Assembly (NCBI RefSeq): GCF_900108855.1
Contig: NZ_FNXY01000003.1
Coordinates: forward strand, 744,001-808,000
Direction: 5' to 3'
DNA from: Dyadobacter koreensis
GTDB taxonomy: Bacteria; Bacteroidota; Bacteroidia; Cytophagales; Spirosomataceae
DNA: 64,000 bases
The position numbers and the translations under genes were made by a program. Under the pieces are notes generated by a model. It did no database searches and was not told the DNA's origin. It saw nothing but the letters and a program-made list of their open reading frames with translations. Of the stretch, positions 26,854 to 35,662 are shown piece after piece. How positions within the stretch are numbered: the stretch's first letter is position 1; the number at the start of each line of letters is the position of its first letter.

Positions 26854-27507
26854 TTACTGACAAACTTTTGATAATTTATCCGCTAAAAATTTGCCCCAAG
26901 AAGGCATCAACGATGCCTTCAACGCGTTCTGATTTTGACCAGCAAATGAGACCTGACTTTTTTTGACGAGATCGCAAGCTTTTTCTGTACCAGAGTTGAA
27001 AAATTTCGCCATACCAAATTCCATCTGAGCCATTAATACCGCCGCTCTCGGATTTTCAGGATCTATTTTTAAAGCCTTTCCAAAATTACTCATCACCGTG
27101 CCCGACAAACTTTGTCCTCTGCTTGCAGGATCTGCGCTTACTTCTGCCATCACTTTAAAGCCTTCCAAAGTAATGATCTCAGAATTATCTGGCGAAATTG
27201 CATCCGCTTTTTTAATTAATTCTGCTGCTTTTGCCAGCGCTTCATCCTTTTTTGCAAGTGACAAAGAACCGTCAAGTCCCTGGTAAATATAGGCCAGGGC
27301 ACCATAGTAATAGGGCTGCCATTCCTTTGGATTTAACTGACTTATCCGCGAAAACGCATTGGCAGATTGTTGAAATTTTTTAAGCGAATCGGCCTGATCT
27401 AACTTGCTAATTTCGGTTATCATTACTTTATGATAAGGATTTTCCTGCGCGAAAATGGATACCATCACAGCAAAAATAAGAGTGATTGTTAACAGTGACT
27501 TTTTCAT
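26854..27507 (-). CDS. secreted TPR-like protein
   Basis: 217 residues with a signal peptide ending near SIFAQ. The mature protein is helical with TPR-like repeats: LKKFQQSANAFSRISQLNPKEWQPYYYGALAYIYQG, ALAKAAELIKKADAISPDNSEIITLEG and NFGKALKIDPENPRAAVLMAQMEFG. It is encoded between the TonB receptor (39-base gap) and the kinase gene, so it probably acts in the periplasm with one of them. Similar unnamed TPR proteins accompany TonB receptors in Bacteroidota. No enzymatic motif is seen. Confidence 0.82.
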   Translation of the reverse strand: MKKSLLTITLIFAVMVSIFAQENPYHKVMITEISKLDQADSLKKFQQSANAFSRISQLNPKEWQPYYYGALAYIYQGLDGSLSLAKKDEALAKAAELIKKADAISPDNSEIITLEGFKVMAEVSADPASRGQSLSGTVMSNFGKALKIDPENPRAAVLMAQMEFGMAKFFNSGTEKACDLVKKSQVSFAGQNQNALKASLMPSWGKFLADKLSKVCQ

Positions 27508-27546
27508 AGTTTCAGATAGTAAGATTGTTACAATTCGTATTAGACT

Positions 27547-29700
27547 TCAGAGATTATTTAGCTGGTTTGCGTTTTTGTCTTTTGAAAGTGTGATAAATAA
27601 ACCTGCGAAAAGCATTCTTGTAGCTCCCTGCCCCTCGGGAATCCTGGAAAATGCTCCTGTTTCATCCGGCTGACTGGCGTATGTATAACCGAACACGTTG
27701 TTTCTTCCAAGAATATTTGAACATGCGATGTGTAAGATCATGTTGGGCCTTGGCAAGTAACTCCAACTGAAACTGAGATCGCTATACGCCTTTGTTTTAC
27801 TTTGCATTTCTCCGGAAAGATTAGGATCATTGAAAGTGTAACCGCTATTCCACGACCAGGAAGTGCCGAGCTGCGATTTTAGGCTGCTTATAAAATGTTT
27901 CACCACGACCGATCCATTGTGTTCAGGTGCGAAGGAAGGCTGTACTTTCGTTTTATAAGTAGAATATTTTCGCTTACTATTGATAAAACTATACGTAACC
28001 CAGAAGTCCGTATTTCTGAAAGTTTTTTTATCACGGTAAAAAACATCTGCCCCCCTTGCGTAACCGGAACCTTCCTGTGAGATGTTAACGGGAGCTCGAT
28101 CTGTGCCGCTATATGTTGCGAGATTTTCGTAAGTTTTATAAAAAGCCTCAGCACGTAAAGTCCTGTTATTACTGACAATGAAGTAGTTAAAGATATAGTG
28201 ACTGGCTTCGGCATTTTTCAGATTGTTTTGCAAAACTCTTAACTTCTCATCCGGCAACTGATGGAATCTGCCGGCAGCAATTGAAAATTGTCCCTGGTCA
28301 TTTATTTTATATGCAAGAGATGCGCGGGGATCAAGCCAGTATTGTTTTGCAATGGTACTATACCCGTTTCGAAGTCCACCTCTAAAAATCAGTTTATTGC
28401 TGAAATAATAATCGGCTTCTACAAAATAAATTAATTGATTATCAAAAATATTTCGTCTCAGTTTATCGTCAACCAACTCTTCTGAATATGCTTTCAGGTA
28501 CCATTCTACTCCGTTTTTTAAAGAAAGCTGGGAGCTAAAATCTTTTACGGCAACCAGCTTTGCATGTCCAACCTGATTAATCTGGCGAATCGGTTCGTAA
28601 TTTAAGTTAACCGCGTCCCGATTGTGCGAATAGGCTAATCCTCCATAAAAGGACCAGTCATTCTTTTCAACCTGACGAAACGAAAGATTTCCATAGGAAT
28701 AGCGATTGTTGATCTGCACGCGGTTTCCTCTGCCAGCCTCACCAGGAACTGCTTGCCAGATTGCCATCAAAGATCCTTCCGTATGCGCGTATGCCTTGAT
28801 AAATCCGGCTTTTCCCCATTTTTGTTTCAACGAAACCTCCGTGTCCCAGCTTACCGGACTTTTTTCCCAGTCAAATTTTTGACTGATCAGCGACTGATAA
28901 GGTGCTAGATTATAATAATTCCCCGAAGCTGTCAGCGCATTTCTCTTCCCGACCAGCGTTTGTGTATACCCGCCTCCCAGCGACATAATGCTCAGATCAC
29001 CCTGATTTCTTAGCGGCATATCCAGCGTATTCAACGCAAGCGCGGAAGAAAGAGCCTGCCCATATTCTGCGGAATAACCGCCGGTACTGAAAAAAGAGCC
29101 TTTGAACAAATTAGGACTAAAACGATTTCTCGTAGGCACATTCGTGGCTGTGCTACCATAGGCGTTTCCAACTTGCAATCCATCAATAAAAATCGAAGTT
29201 TCGGAAGCGTCTCCGCCCCTGACGAATAAGCGGCCATCATTGCCAACCGTGGAAGTGCCGGGAAGTGTCAGCAAAGCAGCTGTGATATCACCCATAGCTC
29301 CCGAAGTTGTCACAATATCCACAGGTTTCAAAACAACAGCTTTTTTCACGTCGCTCGCCTCCATCGCTCCGGCAGTGATAGTTACAGCGGTAAGCACCTG
29401 GATACTTTCCGACAAAGTAATTTGAAATGTCATGGGCTGACCCGAACAGATAGTTTCTTTTTCCTGAACTTTAAAACCCAAGGCCTGGAAAGTCACTGTC
29501 TGATTGCCCGTTTCGGTAGTTTCAAATCTGAAATTTCCATTTTCGTCTGACGAAACTCCATCGTAAGTACCTTTGATAAAAACATTTGCACCTGAAATTC
29601 CTACGCCTTTTTGATCTGAAATTTTGCCGGTTATTACAGTCTGGCCAAAAATAGAACTACATGTAAAAAGTAGAGATAAGGAGATAAATAGTGCTTTCAT
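27547..29700 (-). CDS. TonB-dependent receptor with N-terminal carboxypeptidase-regulatory-like domain
   Basis: 717 residues with signal peptide ending near SIFGQ. Residues about 22-110 (VITGKISDQKGVGISGANVFIKGTYDGVSSDENGNFRFE) form the regulatory-like domain; the plug follows with ITAALLTLPGTSTVGNDGRLFVRGGDASETSIFIDGLQV and SPNLFKGSFFSTGGYSAEYGQALSSALAL; the rest is a barrel ending in FAGLFITLSKDKNANQLNNL. There is no SusD gene next to it, so it is a stand-alone TonB transporter. It is the first gene of a four-gene operon with a TPR protein and a LytS/LytTR pair. Ligand unknown. Confidence 0.93.
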   Translation of the reverse strand: MKALFISLSLLFTCSSIFGQTVITGKISDQKGVGISGANVFIKGTYDGVSSDENGNFRFETTETGNQTVTFQALGFKVQEKETICSGQPMTFQITLSESIQVLTAVTITAGAMEASDVKKAVVLKPVDIVTTSGAMGDITAALLTLPGTSTVGNDGRLFVRGGDASETSIFIDGLQVGNAYGSTATNVPTRNRFSPNLFKGSFFSTGGYSAEYGQALSSALALNTLDMPLRNQGDLSIMSLGGGYTQTLVGKRNALTASGNYYNLAPYQSLISQKFDWEKSPVSWDTEVSLKQKWGKAGFIKAYAHTEGSLMAIWQAVPGEAGRGNRVQINNRYSYGNLSFRQVEKNDWSFYGGLAYSHNRDAVNLNYEPIRQINQVGHAKLVAVKDFSSQLSLKNGVEWYLKAYSEELVDDKLRRNIFDNQLIYFVEADYYFSNKLIFRGGLRNGYSTIAKQYWLDPRASLAYKINDQGQFSIAAGRFHQLPDEKLRVLQNNLKNAEASHYIFNYFIVSNNRTLRAEAFYKTYENLATYSGTDRAPVNISQEGSGYARGADVFYRDKKTFRNTDFWVTYSFINSKRKYSTYKTKVQPSFAPEHNGSVVVKHFISSLKSQLGTSWSWNSGYTFNDPNLSGEMQSKTKAYSDLSFSWSYLPRPNMILHIACSNILGRNNVFGYTYASQPDETGAFSRIPEGQGATRMLFAGLFITLSKDKNANQLNNL

Positions 29701-29932
29701 AGTGACCGTCTGGTTAAGAGATAGTCAAAATTGAAGATTGCTCAGACATAGAAAAATTACGATTGACCGAAGTCTAAAAATTTGTGGATCAAGTTGATAA
29801 TTTAGTTGCTGAACTGTTTCTGTATTTATGGCAAGAAACCGGCAATCAACCAAGCTTCTCATGGAATAATATTTTTAGTGTTTGTTATCAATAAAAACTT
29901 CATCTTGTCAAACACTTCAAACGAAACCAATT

Positions 29933-30277
29933 ATGAAAAAGTCCAGATTGTTTTTAACCGCCACGCTTTTAGCCCTCCCCTTCTTCACCTTTGCACAGAG
30001 TAATGATTCATATCGAAGAAGAACCTCGAAAAGAACCACGGTCATGGACACGTCAAAACGTGTGGATTTACAGAAAGATCCCGTAATTAAAGAAAACGCC
30101 CCGATTTTGAATGATAATGGCAATGCTAATACGAACGGGTCAGTTGACGGCAGCAGAAGCAGCACCGGCAGACCTGGCATTGACTCAACCACAAGTTATA
30201 CAAGAAAAAGAAAAAGGACCATAACGTCAGGGGGAGTCATATATCCGGATACCACGAAAAAAAATCCGAAACCGTAA
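29933..30277 (+). CDS. small basic secreted protein, unknown
   Basis: 114 residues from the ATG at 29933, which is the only start that puts a signal peptide (KKSRLFLTATLLALPFFTFAQ) at the N-terminus; an ATG at 29882 would bury it. The mature part is low-complexity, Ser/Thr/Asn/Arg rich, with SYRRRTSKRTT, NDNGNANTNGSVDGSRSS and TRKRKRTITS, and no cysteine. It is probably disordered and periplasmic or surface exposed. Family not recognised. Confidence 0.65.
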   Translation: MKKSRLFLTATLLALPFFTFAQSNDSYRRRTSKRTTVMDTSKRVDLQKDPVIKENAPILNDNGNANTNGSVDGSRSSTGRPGIDSTTSYTRKRKRTITSGGVIYPDTTKKNPKP

Positions 30278-30415
30278 AGCAGGGATTAGTTTTAATAATG
30301 CCTGCTCATTATTGATCGCTATTCAGATTAAAATTTTTACTACAAAAATACTTTGAAGTAGTTTTTATCAAAACTGTAAGACGACTACACTTTCTCGAAT
30401 TAATTTAGTTAACGG

Positions 30416-30447
30416 TTTGTAACCCCCGGCAGAAAAACCTAATCTTG
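30416..30447 (+). promoter_or_regulatory. promoter for the 40-residue membrane protein gene
   Basis: TTTG at 30416-30419, 20-bp spacer, TAATCTTG at 30440-30447 (7 of 8 with TAnnTTTG). The predicted leader is about 120 bases long. Confidence 0.6.
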
Positions 30448-30572
30448 TGTCACCATTAGTGAACATCGGCACACACATTCCTGGATCATAGTATACACCC
30501 GCTGATTTAATTAAAATACGAGAATACATTTAATCTAACTTTCTAGAATAACCTCTACAATATTTTTTAAAC

Positions 30573-30695
30573 ATGAAGGATTCACAGGAAAATCAATCTG
30601 TGTTCGATGGAAAAAGTAGATTTTTTGTTTCGTTATTTGGATTGTTAGTTTTGCTTATAATACTGTATAATATCATGGAATATGTATGGTGGTAG
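30573..30695 (+). CDS. 40-residue single-span membrane protein
   Basis: ATG at 30573 to TAG at 30693-30695. The N-terminal 16 residues are polar (MKDSQENQSVFDGKSR), the rest is a hydrophobic helix (FFVSLFGLLVLLIILYNIM) ending EYVWW. A polar head plus one clean membrane helix, a near-consensus promoter upstream and an otherwise empty 591-base gap argue that it is a real small protein. No family is recognised. It could regulate a membrane complex, as many such small proteins do, but that is inference. Confidence 0.55.
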   Translation: MKDSQENQSVFDGKSRFFVSLFGLLVLLIILYNIMEYVWW

Positions 30696-30913
30696 GGTTA
30701 ACTAATTTCAAAACAACTTAAAAAACTTGCTTCTGTCAACTTTTCCGGAAGCAGTCCGGAGAAGCGTATCACATACTTCGTTTTCAAGGTTACCAACGGC
30801 TTCCTTGCTGAATGAGAATAATTCTGCAAAAATTTTCGTAAAATTTCACGATTTATAGTATTCTTACTATGAACGATGCTTTTATTTGCAGTTCTCAACG
30901 TAATTTCAAACAA

Positions 30914-31414
30914 ATGCCGTCAAGAAAACGTAAAAATTCCAAATTAAAGAAAGTAGCAATTGAATGGCTTAAATGGATTAGTGCCATTGTTCCTGTACTG
31001 GCATTTATCTACATCTTGTATTACTACAATCAGCTTGATTTCCTGAAGAAAGAGAAACAGGTTGGTTCGGTCACCACCGTGTTAGACGAAAAAGATTCTG
31101 CAAAACTCGCTCAGGTCATACAGAAACCTAAATTTCAGGAAGACTTCAAGATAATCGAAAATGAATGGCACTTGGTAGGCGGAATTGCAATTCACAATCT
31201 GGAAATTGAAAATAAGACAAAGCGTGCCGCAAAAAGTGTTGATGTTGAATTCAAGTACCTTTCCGATACTCAGGAGGCACTGACGACTAAAACAATCACG
31301 ATTAAAAAAGATTTACCACCAGGAAAATCTACAAAAATAACAAATGTAAGTGTTGGCTTTGTCAACAATGCAGCAGTGGGCTGTGACCCAAAGGTGCTTG
31401 TTGCAAAATTCTGA
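30914..31414 (+). CDS. single-span membrane protein, unknown
   Basis: 166 residues from the ATG at 30914 (MPSRKRKNSKLKKVAIEWLKW); an ATG at 30869 adds 15 residues that overlap the dyad upstream. A strongly basic N-terminus precedes one membrane helix (ISAIVPVLAFIYILYYY), so the N-terminus is cytoplasmic. The C-terminal ~100 residues form a beta-rich domain (EWHLVGGIAIHNLEIENKTKRAAKSVDVEFKYLS, PPGKSTKITNVSVGFV) that resembles an immunoglobulin-like or DUF-type fold in the periplasm. Followed by a strong terminator. Function unknown. Confidence 0.7.
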   Translation: MPSRKRKNSKLKKVAIEWLKWISAIVPVLAFIYILYYYNQLDFLKKEKQVGSVTTVLDEKDSAKLAQVIQKPKFQEDFKIIENEWHLVGGIAIHNLEIENKTKRAAKSVDVEFKYLSDTQEALTTKTITIKKDLPPGKSTKITNVSVGFVNNAAVGCDPKVLVAKF

Positions 31415-31505
31415 TTGTTTGAAACTTTGGAACATCCGCTTTTCAGATTTGCTCGATTGGCAGGCAGTCGTATGTTTTAATTCTCAGAACTTTTAAGAAT
31501 TTTTT

Positions 31506-31537
31506 AGAGCGGATCAATCTATTTGATCCGCTCTTTT
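31506..31537 (+). terminator. strong rho-independent terminator
   Basis: A 12-bp perfect stem, AGAGCGGATCAA at 31506-31517 with its complement at 31523-31534, 5-base loop, followed by TTT. Confidence 0.88.
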
Positions 31538-31614
31538 CGTATATGAAACCGGAAGACTTTAATTCCTTCCGATAGATATATTTTACAATATCTAATCTCG
31601 TTGAGTAAAAATTA

Positions 31615-31645
31615 AACAACCCTGAGACGATGCCTCAGGGTTGTT
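31615..31645. terminator. bidirectional terminator
   Basis: A 12-bp perfect stem, AACAACCCTGAG at 31615-31626 with its complement at 31634-31645, 7-base loop. T-rich DNA follows on both strands; it ends the minus-strand namZ-type gene. Confidence 0.85.
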
Positions 31646-31670
31646 TTGTTATATACAATGCTAATATTTT

Positions 31671-32936
31671 CTATTGATATAGGAGATATTTTTTGCGCAT
31701 GTTTTTATAATCTGTCAAACCAGGTTCCCAACTTTTTCTTATTTCTTCTTCGGAAACACCTGAAATGATTTGCTTTTTCAAATTTTCTGTCCCTGCCAGT
31801 TTATCAAAATTCCCCATTTGTTTGCTTTGTGACATATCGAAAAATTTCGCTTTATCAGGGTATGCTTTGTACATCTCAATAAGCAATTTCAAATTAATTT
31901 GTTTGCTCTTCCGCAAAGATGCAACATCATATTTACGAAGGTCAACTCCATAACATTCCTGATTCTGATGCAAGGGTGTTTCGCTCATCCCCGGAATACT
32001 TTTTGGCGTAAAAGAGAACTCATATTTCCCTTTTAAAAGAGGTGCGCCCAAAACTGTAAAAGGCATGTAAGTCCCTCTACCCTGGCTCACAATCGTTCCT
32101 TCGAACGGACATATACTTGGGTAGAGCACAATAGACTGCTGACTATTCAGATTCGGCGATGGAAAAACAGGAAGATCGTAAGGCGTATCATGGGTGTAGT
32201 TAGCTACTTTAATGATTTTTAATTTACATTGTAACTGTCCCGGAAGCCATTTTTCACCATTCAACATCTGTGCAAATTCTCCCATCGTCATCCCGTGCGT
32301 GATCGGAATTTTATGCATACCAATTCCGGAATAAAGATGATTTTCGAGGATCGGTCCGTCGACAACATAACCATTTGGGTTTGGACGGTCAAGTATCATT
32401 AATTCTTTATTATTTTCAGCACACGATTCCATCACGTGATCCAGTGTATTGATATAGGTGTAAAAACGACAGCCAACATCCTGAATATCAAATATTACCA
32501 GATCAACATCCGCTAAGTGTTCTTTACTGGGCTTCTTTAATTTTCCATAAAGTGAAATCACCGAAATCCCTGTTTTAGGATCTTTTTCATCACTGACTTT
32601 TGCACCATTGCTTGCGTTTCCACGGAATCCATGTTCAGGACCAAATATTTTTACGATGTTGATACCTAAGGCAAGCAGGCTGTCAACACTCGGTGTTTTG
32701 CCAATAATTGAGGTTTGGTTTACGACCATAGCAACCCGTTTTCCTCTCAAATATTTAAGATATTCGGAAGTCTGATCAGCGCCGGTTATGATGGTTTTGG
32801 CCACTGGTTGACTATTATTTTCAAGTGAATCAGCAGTCGCCAAAAAAGGACTTTTACCTCCTGACGAACTGGCACAACTGCTGGTAATGATGCCGACACA
32901 GGCAAAAAAACTTAAAGCCAGAATATTTTTTTTCAT
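31671..32936 (-). CDS. namZ: NamZ-type exo-beta-N-acetylmuramidase (DUF1343) lipoprotein
   Basis: 421 residues. Lipobox TSSC places Cys21 at the lipidated position. The DUF1343 domain contains VAMVVNQTSIIGKTPSVDSLLALGINIVKIFGPEHGFRGNASNGAKV, VIFDIQDVGCRFYTYINTLDHVME, ILDRPNPNGYVVDGPIL, HGMTMGEFAQMLNGE and YPSICPFEGTIVSQGRGT. Characterised members remove terminal MurNAc from peptidoglycan fragments. As a lipoprotein it would act in the periplasm in wall turnover or recycling. It starts 40 bases after the radical SAM gene and may share its transcript. Confidence 0.88.
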   Translation of the reverse strand: MKKNILALSFFACVGIITSSCASSSGGKSPFLATADSLENNSQPVAKTIITGADQTSEYLKYLRGKRVAMVVNQTSIIGKTPSVDSLLALGINIVKIFGPEHGFRGNASNGAKVSDEKDPKTGISVISLYGKLKKPSKEHLADVDLVIFDIQDVGCRFYTYINTLDHVMESCAENNKELMILDRPNPNGYVVDGPILENHLYSGIGMHKIPITHGMTMGEFAQMLNGEKWLPGQLQCKLKIIKVANYTHDTPYDLPVFPSPNLNSQQSIVLYPSICPFEGTIVSQGRGTYMPFTVLGAPLLKGKYEFSFTPKSIPGMSETPLHQNQECYGVDLRKYDVASLRKSKQINLKLLIEMYKAYPDKAKFFDMSQSKQMGNFDKLAGTENLKKQIISGVSEEEIRKSWEPGLTDYKNMRKKYLLYQ

Positions 32937-32976
32937 AGATAACGGGTTTAGAAATTTGATGTGACAAATAACATTT

Positions 32977-34029
32977 TTAGAACAATTTCATTTGTCCACC
33001 TTTTATAAAAAGTGACGTATTCAATTCAGTTCGCTCTTTCTCACCAAAATATTTGCGGCAGGCGAGCGCATGTAATTGCCGGATATGCTCGGCATACTTT
33101 CCTTCACCGCTCATGCGAAGTCCATAACGGGAATCATTAACCTGCCCGCCGTGGCACTCTTTGATCTGATTCAAAACTTTCGATGCTTTGTCGGGAAAGT
33201 GATGGTTCACCCACTCATTAAATATCTCTCCGATTGAACCATTCAGCCTGACGACAGTATAACCAGCCCACACCGCTCCGGCTTCGGCCGCTCCCTGAAT
33301 AATTGATGGGATTTCGTGATCATTTAAACCGGGAATAATTGGTGCCGTCATCACACCCATTTCTACACCAACCTCATGAAGTGCCTTTATGACTTGCAGA
33401 CGACGTTTTCCTGTGACAGTTCTTGGTTCTAATTTTCCCCGCAAATCTTCATTCAGCGAGGTAATCGAAACAGCGCCATGAACAAGATTTAACTTTGCCA
33501 GCTTTTCAAGAATATCAAGATCCCGAAGAATGAGGGCATTTTTTGTCAAAATGCTCACCGGATTCCGATATTTTAAGCAGATTTCCAACATTTGTCTGGT
33601 AAGCTGGTATATTTTCTCTGCAGGTTGATAACAATCCGTATTTCCGGAAAAGAAAATAGTTTGCGGTTCCCAGCTTCTTGAGTTTAAAAGTTTTTCTAAA
33701 AGCTGCGGCGCGTTTTTCTTTACAACAATCTTTGTTTCAAAGTCAAGACCGGCTGAAAACCCCCAATACTCGTGGGAGTTCCGCGCATAGCAGTAAATGC
33801 AACCATGCTCGCAACCCCGGTAAGGATTTATTGAATTAAAATGCCGCAGATCAGGACTATCCGATTTGCTCAGAATTGACTTTGAAATTTCTTCAATAAA
33901 CAGTGTTTTTGGATTTGTTGCAGGCTCTTCCCATTGCATCCAATCTTCCGAAGTATATTCAATTTCCTGTTTCCGAAATTTATTATCGGTGTTGATCCCC
34001 GCGCCTCTGCCCCTCGCCCTGTTGTCCAT
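32977..34029 (-). CDS. PA0069-type radical SAM protein
   Basis: 350 residues from the ATG at 34027-34029 (MDNRARGRGAGIN); a longer frame uses a TTG start and is unlikely. The cluster motif is CEHGCIYCYA (Cys73, Cys77, Cys80; Cx3Cx2C) preceded by SINPYRG, the pattern of the SPL/PA0069-like branch. Further motifs are FFSGNTDCYQPAEK, SILTKNALILRDLDIL and AVSITSLNEDLRGKLEPR. These proteins are related to spore photoproduct lyase but their own reaction is not established. It sits between an M42 peptidase and the namZ-type gene on one strand. Confidence 0.87.
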   Translation of the reverse strand: MDNRARGRGAGINTDNKFRKQEIEYTSEDWMQWEEPATNPKTLFIEEISKSILSKSDSPDLRHFNSINPYRGCEHGCIYCYARNSHEYWGFSAGLDFETKIVVKKNAPQLLEKLLNSRSWEPQTIFFSGNTDCYQPAEKIYQLTRQMLEICLKYRNPVSILTKNALILRDLDILEKLAKLNLVHGAVSITSLNEDLRGKLEPRTVTGKRRLQVIKALHEVGVEMGVMTAPIIPGLNDHEIPSIIQGAAEAGAVWAGYTVVRLNGSIGEIFNEWVNHHFPDKASKVLNQIKECHGGQVNDSRYGLRMSGEGKYAEHIRQLHALACRKYFGEKERTELNTSLFIKGGQMKLF

Positions 34030-34086
34030 ATGATGAAGTGTTTTTGTGCATGGAATAGATTTTTCCATGCACAACTCAATATTTTT

Positions 34087-35157
34087 TTACTTTATATACC
34101 TGAAATCCTCATTTCCTTTTAGAGAAAGAAGCACGTCATACATAAGCTGGATCACGTTTTGAACATCATCTTTATGTACCATTTCAACCGTTGTATGCAT
34201 ATATTTTAAAGGAAGAGAAATCAGTGCCGATGCAATCCCTTCGGTAGAATAAGCAAAGGCATCGGTATCCGTTCCTGTTGAGCGGCTCACGGCCTGGCGC
34301 TGGAAAGGAATACCCTTTTCCTCGGCAACATTGATCAACAAATCACGCACATTATTCTGAACGGCTGGCCCGTAACAGATCACCGGTCCGTTTCCGCATT
34401 TCAAATCACCCTGTTCTTTTTTGTTGTACATAGGTGACTGCGTATCATGCGTTACATCCGTACAAATTGCCAGATCAGGTTTTAATCTGCGGGAAATCAT
34501 TTCCGCACCGCGCAGGCCTATTTCCTCCTGAACCGCGTTCACGATATAAAGCGTAAATGGCAGATTTACATTATTTTCACGAAGCATCCGGGCAACTTCC
34601 GCGATCATAAAACCACCCATACGGTTGTCCAGCGCACGACCAACGTAGAATTTTTCGTTTAATTCATCCAGACCGTCTACAAAGGTTACAACCGTGCCAA
34701 CATGAATTCCCATTTCCAATACTTCGTCCTTTTTGGCAGCGCCTACATCGATGAAAAGTTCGTGCACTTTTGGAACCTGATCCTTCGCTGTATCACGTAC
34801 GTGGATTGCGGGCCAGCCAAAAACACCTTTTACTATACCTTTTGCCGTATGCAAGTTGACACGCATTGAAGGCGCAATCGCTGCGTCAGAACCCCCGTTG
34901 CGGCGAACATGAATATATCCGTCGTCAGAAATATAATTTACAAACCAGGAAATCTCATCCGAATGTGCTTCAATAACTACCTTGTACTCCTGCCCGCCGC
35001 CAATGACACCCACTGCCGTTCCATAGACATCAATTATTTGTTCATCGATATAAGGTTTGATATAATCCAGCCAGATCTGTTGTCCGGTCACTTCAAATCC
35101 TGTTGGGGAAGCATTGTTTAAATACTTGTATAAAAACGATTTACTTTCTTCGGTCAT
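34087..35157 (-). CDS. M42-family metallo-aminopeptidase
   Basis: 356 residues. Metal-binding motifs of M42 are seen in order: VVIEAHSDEISWFV (first His and catalytic Asp), GRALDNRMGGF (bridging Asp), VNAVQEEIGLRGAEM (catalytic Glu pair), AICTDVTHD (Asp) and the C-terminal KYMHTTVEMVHKDDV (second His). Cytosolic members form dodecameric aminopeptidases that trim peptides. No signal peptide is present. It is followed 57 bases later by the radical SAM gene. Confidence 0.93.
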   Translation of the reverse strand: MTEESKSFLYKYLNNASPTGFEVTGQQIWLDYIKPYIDEQIIDVYGTAVGVIGGGQEYKVVIEAHSDEISWFVNYISDDGYIHVRRNGGSDAAIAPSMRVNLHTAKGIVKGVFGWPAIHVRDTAKDQVPKVHELFIDVGAAKKDEVLEMGIHVGTVVTFVDGLDELNEKFYVGRALDNRMGGFMIAEVARMLRENNVNLPFTLYIVNAVQEEIGLRGAEMISRRLKPDLAICTDVTHDTQSPMYNKKEQGDLKCGNGPVICYGPAVQNNVRDLLINVAEEKGIPFQRQAVSRSTGTDTDAFAYSTEGIASALISLPLKYMHTTVEMVHKDDVQNVIQLMYDVLLSLKGNEDFRYIK

Positions 35158-35205
35158 ACTATTTTATTTGAATTGTGTAATCACTCGGTAACTGGAATTT
35201 TTCTT

Positions 35206-35529
35206 TTATAAATATTTTAGAAATCCCCAGAATTTTCGGTTCTCAAGATATTCAAAATCGCGCTCATTTGCATAAGCTTCGCGCTCAAAAGATATATTTA
35301 AATAGGCTTGATGATGTTTCCGGTACTGAACCAGCCGGATCAGGTATTCGATGAAATACCAGATGTAAAATGGAATCAAACCAAGTTCAAGCTGTTGCCG
35401 CAGATGGATCACCTCATGGTATATCAGAACTTTTCCTGGCTTTTTATTTTTTGAAAATACAAAAGGAAAAATTGCAATTCCCTCCACCCATAGGAATGAA
35501 AATGTGAATAAATATCCCTTGAATTTCAT
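35206..35529 (-). CDS. small zincin-like membrane protein
   Basis: 107 residues from the ATG at 35527-35529; the open frame extends to a TTG at 35553. It has an HExxH motif (YHEVIHLRQQ; His38, Glu39, His42) and a downstream Glu-rich SFEREAYANE that could give the third zinc ligand. Hydrophobic segments flank the motif (YLFTFSFLWVEGIAIFPFVF and IPFYIWYFIEYLIRLV). This is very short for a peptidase. It is probably a conserved Bacteroidota membrane protein; activity is unproven. Confidence 0.7.
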   Translation of the reverse strand: MKFKGYLFTFSFLWVEGIAIFPFVFSKNKKPGKVLIYHEVIHLRQQLELGLIPFYIWYFIEYLIRLVQYRKHHQAYLNISFEREAYANERDFEYLENRKFWGFLKYL

Positions 35530-35565
35530 CGCAGTTTTCTTAGTAAAACCCAAGTTTAAACAAAA

Positions 35566-35609
35566 AATGTTGAATTGCGCTATGAAAAATCATATAGCAA
35601 TTCAACATT
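35566..35609 (-). terminator. terminator after greA
   Basis: A 13-bp perfect stem, AATGTTGAATTGC at 35566-35578 with its complement at 35597-35609, extended inward by GCTATGA/TCATATAGC. T-rich DNA follows on both sides. It separates greA from the small zincin-like gene. Confidence 0.85.
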
Positions 35610-35662
35610 TTTTTATTCGGTCTTATCTGTAATTTCAACAAACAGCCTCGATCTGTTTTATC

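Larger units (their letters stand above)
30278..30913. other. intergenic region around the small membrane protein gene
   Basis: Apart from the promoter at 30416-30447 and the 40-residue gene it holds a small dyad, ATAGTA-TTCT-TACTAT at 30855-30870, just before the next gene. Nothing else is visible. Confidence 0.4.
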
